64,000 nt of DNA from Spodoptera frugiperda (Eukaryota > Arthropoda > Insecta > Lepidoptera > Noctuidae). Position numbers and translations under genes: made by a program. Location: assembly GCF_023101765.2 (NCBI RefSeq), contig NC_064240.1, positions 3,038,001-3,102,000 of the forward strand, read 5' to 3'. Under the pieces are notes generated by a model, which saw only the letters and a list, made by a program, of their open reading frames with translations, had not been told where the DNA came from and ran no database searches. This document shows, piece by piece, positions 62,179 through 64,000 of the stretch (positions within the stretch are counted from its first letter, which is position 1; each line of letters begins with the position of its first letter).

Positions 62179-64000
62179 CTGCAACATAGGAAAACATTGC
62201 TTAGTTATTGCATTTAACAACAGGTAACTTTACAACTAAAATCAAATTGATTACTTTTTGTCTTTTGACACTAACGATAATTTTCTATGATTTTGTATCT
62301 ATGATATAGTGTATTGTGACAACATAATATTTGTGAATCAATGCTATTTAAAAAATATAAATTAGACGAAGGAGATGAAACAGAGTGGTTTTTAGTCAGT
62401 AAGAGTCTGAAACTCGGTGAGAGGCGTCATTTGATGATTTCCCCCCCGAATTAAACAAAAGTAATTTTACCAACATTTAAAATTATTTTATTATATTGTA
62501 GATTGTAACATTTAAAGTTAATTTTAATTAGTTATTCTTTAATACGACATTGTATAATACAGCATTACGCTACACATTACACAGCACTGAGCAGTAACTC
62601 TGGGCGTTAACACAAAAGTGCTCTTCATCGTGACAGCATTAAGCGTACGAAGGTGAAGTGTGTAAAGTTTCGCTGTTTCACGTAATACGTCCAAACTCGT
62701 ATTATGTTCATACGGCACGTACACTAATTATGATTTAATGCTATTCACGCGAGTTCAAACTGTTCGTATTAAAATGTAGAGCACCAGTGTAATGGCTAAT
62801 AAATCAGACGCATAACTCTGATATACTGGTGGGCCTCGTGCCCTTCTAATGTTTTAGTTGAGTAACTTTTATTTAAGGTACGTTTTAATAATACGAAGGT
62901 AATAACGCATTCTCGAACGTATCAGACGTTAGGGTTATTATAATGTTTGTACCCGAGCTTGAATTTTAATGACATACAAACCTGTCTTGGATTCGCGTCG
63001 AAAATAAATTTCCGGACTGAAATAATGTTAGTTGTTGGACGAGGATGCGACAGTTTAATAGATTTTCAGTTTTCGTGACGTGACATATTCATATTCTGGG
63101 GACAACCTCTGATGTGTATGCCTTAATGAATGTTGTTGCAGGGCGATTTAACCGTTTAACTACTACTATATCTCATATCGAATAAAGTAGAAAGAAAGAT
63201 TAACATTTATTTCACATGCTAAAAATAAGAGACTAGAGTAATAGAGTAGAGCTTAGAGTACTAGGGTGGTTTTCGGAAAAAAACAAAATGTTAACGGCGT
63301 CATTATCCTCAAGCAAAAGTTAATAATTCTACCGATTGAAACCCAGAATTTGGTTTCAATATATTAAGCTGTGTCACTGCTCACAACCAATCCAATAAAA
63401 ATAAGGATAATAACGCGGGAAAGTTTTTTGAAAAATCACCCACTAATAGGCTGTAGTAGTACATGGATACCAGGCTATATGGTGTGGGTACGCACTAAAG
63501 GACATGTCCCAAGTCGAAATGGGCACCAGTGCAGCAAGCGCAAAACTGGACTAACGCACGTTCTGTTTCAATTAGATCTAAGTTTCATATTGAGGATGAC
63601 TTTCCATACAACTGTCTAGCTTATTTTCATAGAATAAATAACAACGACGAATAATCTTATAATGCCGAGAAGATTAAGACTGAAGGATTTGTTAAACAAT
63701 TCCCTAAGGAGTCGCGAGTTGCTTTGACAAGTTACCGCAATAGCAATTCTCGTGCTCGCACTCGTAACATGACTCCGAATACAATAACGTCTCATGATAG
63801 TATTGTTATCTCACAAAGAAAGACACTCCAAATATATTTATTCTTAGTGAATACGACATGAAACATTTATTTGTAAGACTCAAGCGATTTAGCTCCAATT
63901 TGTAAGTGAACAAAAATAAAATAACTTTCTTTTATTTACCTCATTCTATTTTTAACCGACCTCTTAAAAATAAAGTTCTCAATTCGGATGGTATATTTAA
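62179..64000 (-). other. Intron continuing beyond the window edge
   Basis: The acceptor (TATGTTGCAG) just upstream of the 62,178 exon shows that another exon precedes it. I find no signal peptide or prodomain start in the remaining 1.8 kb, so the gene's 5' end is outside. A degenerate SINE piece lies near 62,375-62,450. Confidence 0.6.
62375..62450 (+). mobile_element. 5'-truncated SINE fragment, copy E
   Basis: GTGGTTTTTAGTCAGTAAGA then CTGAAACTCGG and GATGATTTCCCCCCC match the 3' half of the SINE copies at 8,157, 17,991, 24,478 and 46,633. The tRNA-like 5' half and the A-tail are missing or degraded. Confidence 0.6.

Overview
The window is animal nuclear DNA, almost certainly from a moth (Lepidoptera, probably Noctuidae). 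Evidence: AT-rich sequence with canonical GT..AG introns, four arthropod-type multi-exon genes, and small dispersed repeats of the kind common in noctuid genomes (a tRNA-like SINE, short nonautonomous Helitrons with TC...CTAG ends in A/T targets, pogo-like and Harbinger-like MITEs). Species is not determinable here.

Layout. (1) 1-28,126 has no convincing protein-coding gene. It holds repeats plus a pair of candidate non-coding exons at about 13.4-14.0 kb that could be the 5' end of the next gene, making much of 14-28 kb a first intron. (2) 28,127-34,876 (+) is a BCOR/BCORL1-type corepressor: one 5.6-kb exon encoding a long disordered region with a CtBP-binding motif and SUMO-related motifs, then four short exons encoding ankyrin repeats and a PUFD-like C-terminus. 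(3) 38,070-42,444 (+) is a contactin: C-type lectin, six Ig and four FN3 domains, GPI-anchor signal. (4) 44,471-48,570 (-) is a BTB/POZ protein with an AT-hook and a long acidic C-terminus. (5) 51,458-62,178 (-) is an ADAM10/Kuzbanian-family metalloprotease whose signal-peptide exon(s) lie beyond the right edge.

The four genes form two same-strand pairs that converge between contactin and the BTB gene. They are not an operon. The functional themes are Polycomb-type repression (BCOR), septate-junction/axonal adhesion (contactin), chromatin-associated BTB protein, and Notch-type ectodomain shedding (ADAM10). I rebuilt splice junctions by hand from donor/acceptor sequences and phase; every internal junction given keeps the reading frame. 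I found no CRISPR, prokaryotic or viral gene system and nothing that qualifies as a clearly new biological system. The most notable items are the SUMO/CtBP motif cluster in BCOR, a possible second furin site and very long tail in the ADAM10 homologue, the BTB/AT-hook architecture, a perfect 61-bp inverted repeat, and several mobile elements with intact target-site duplications.
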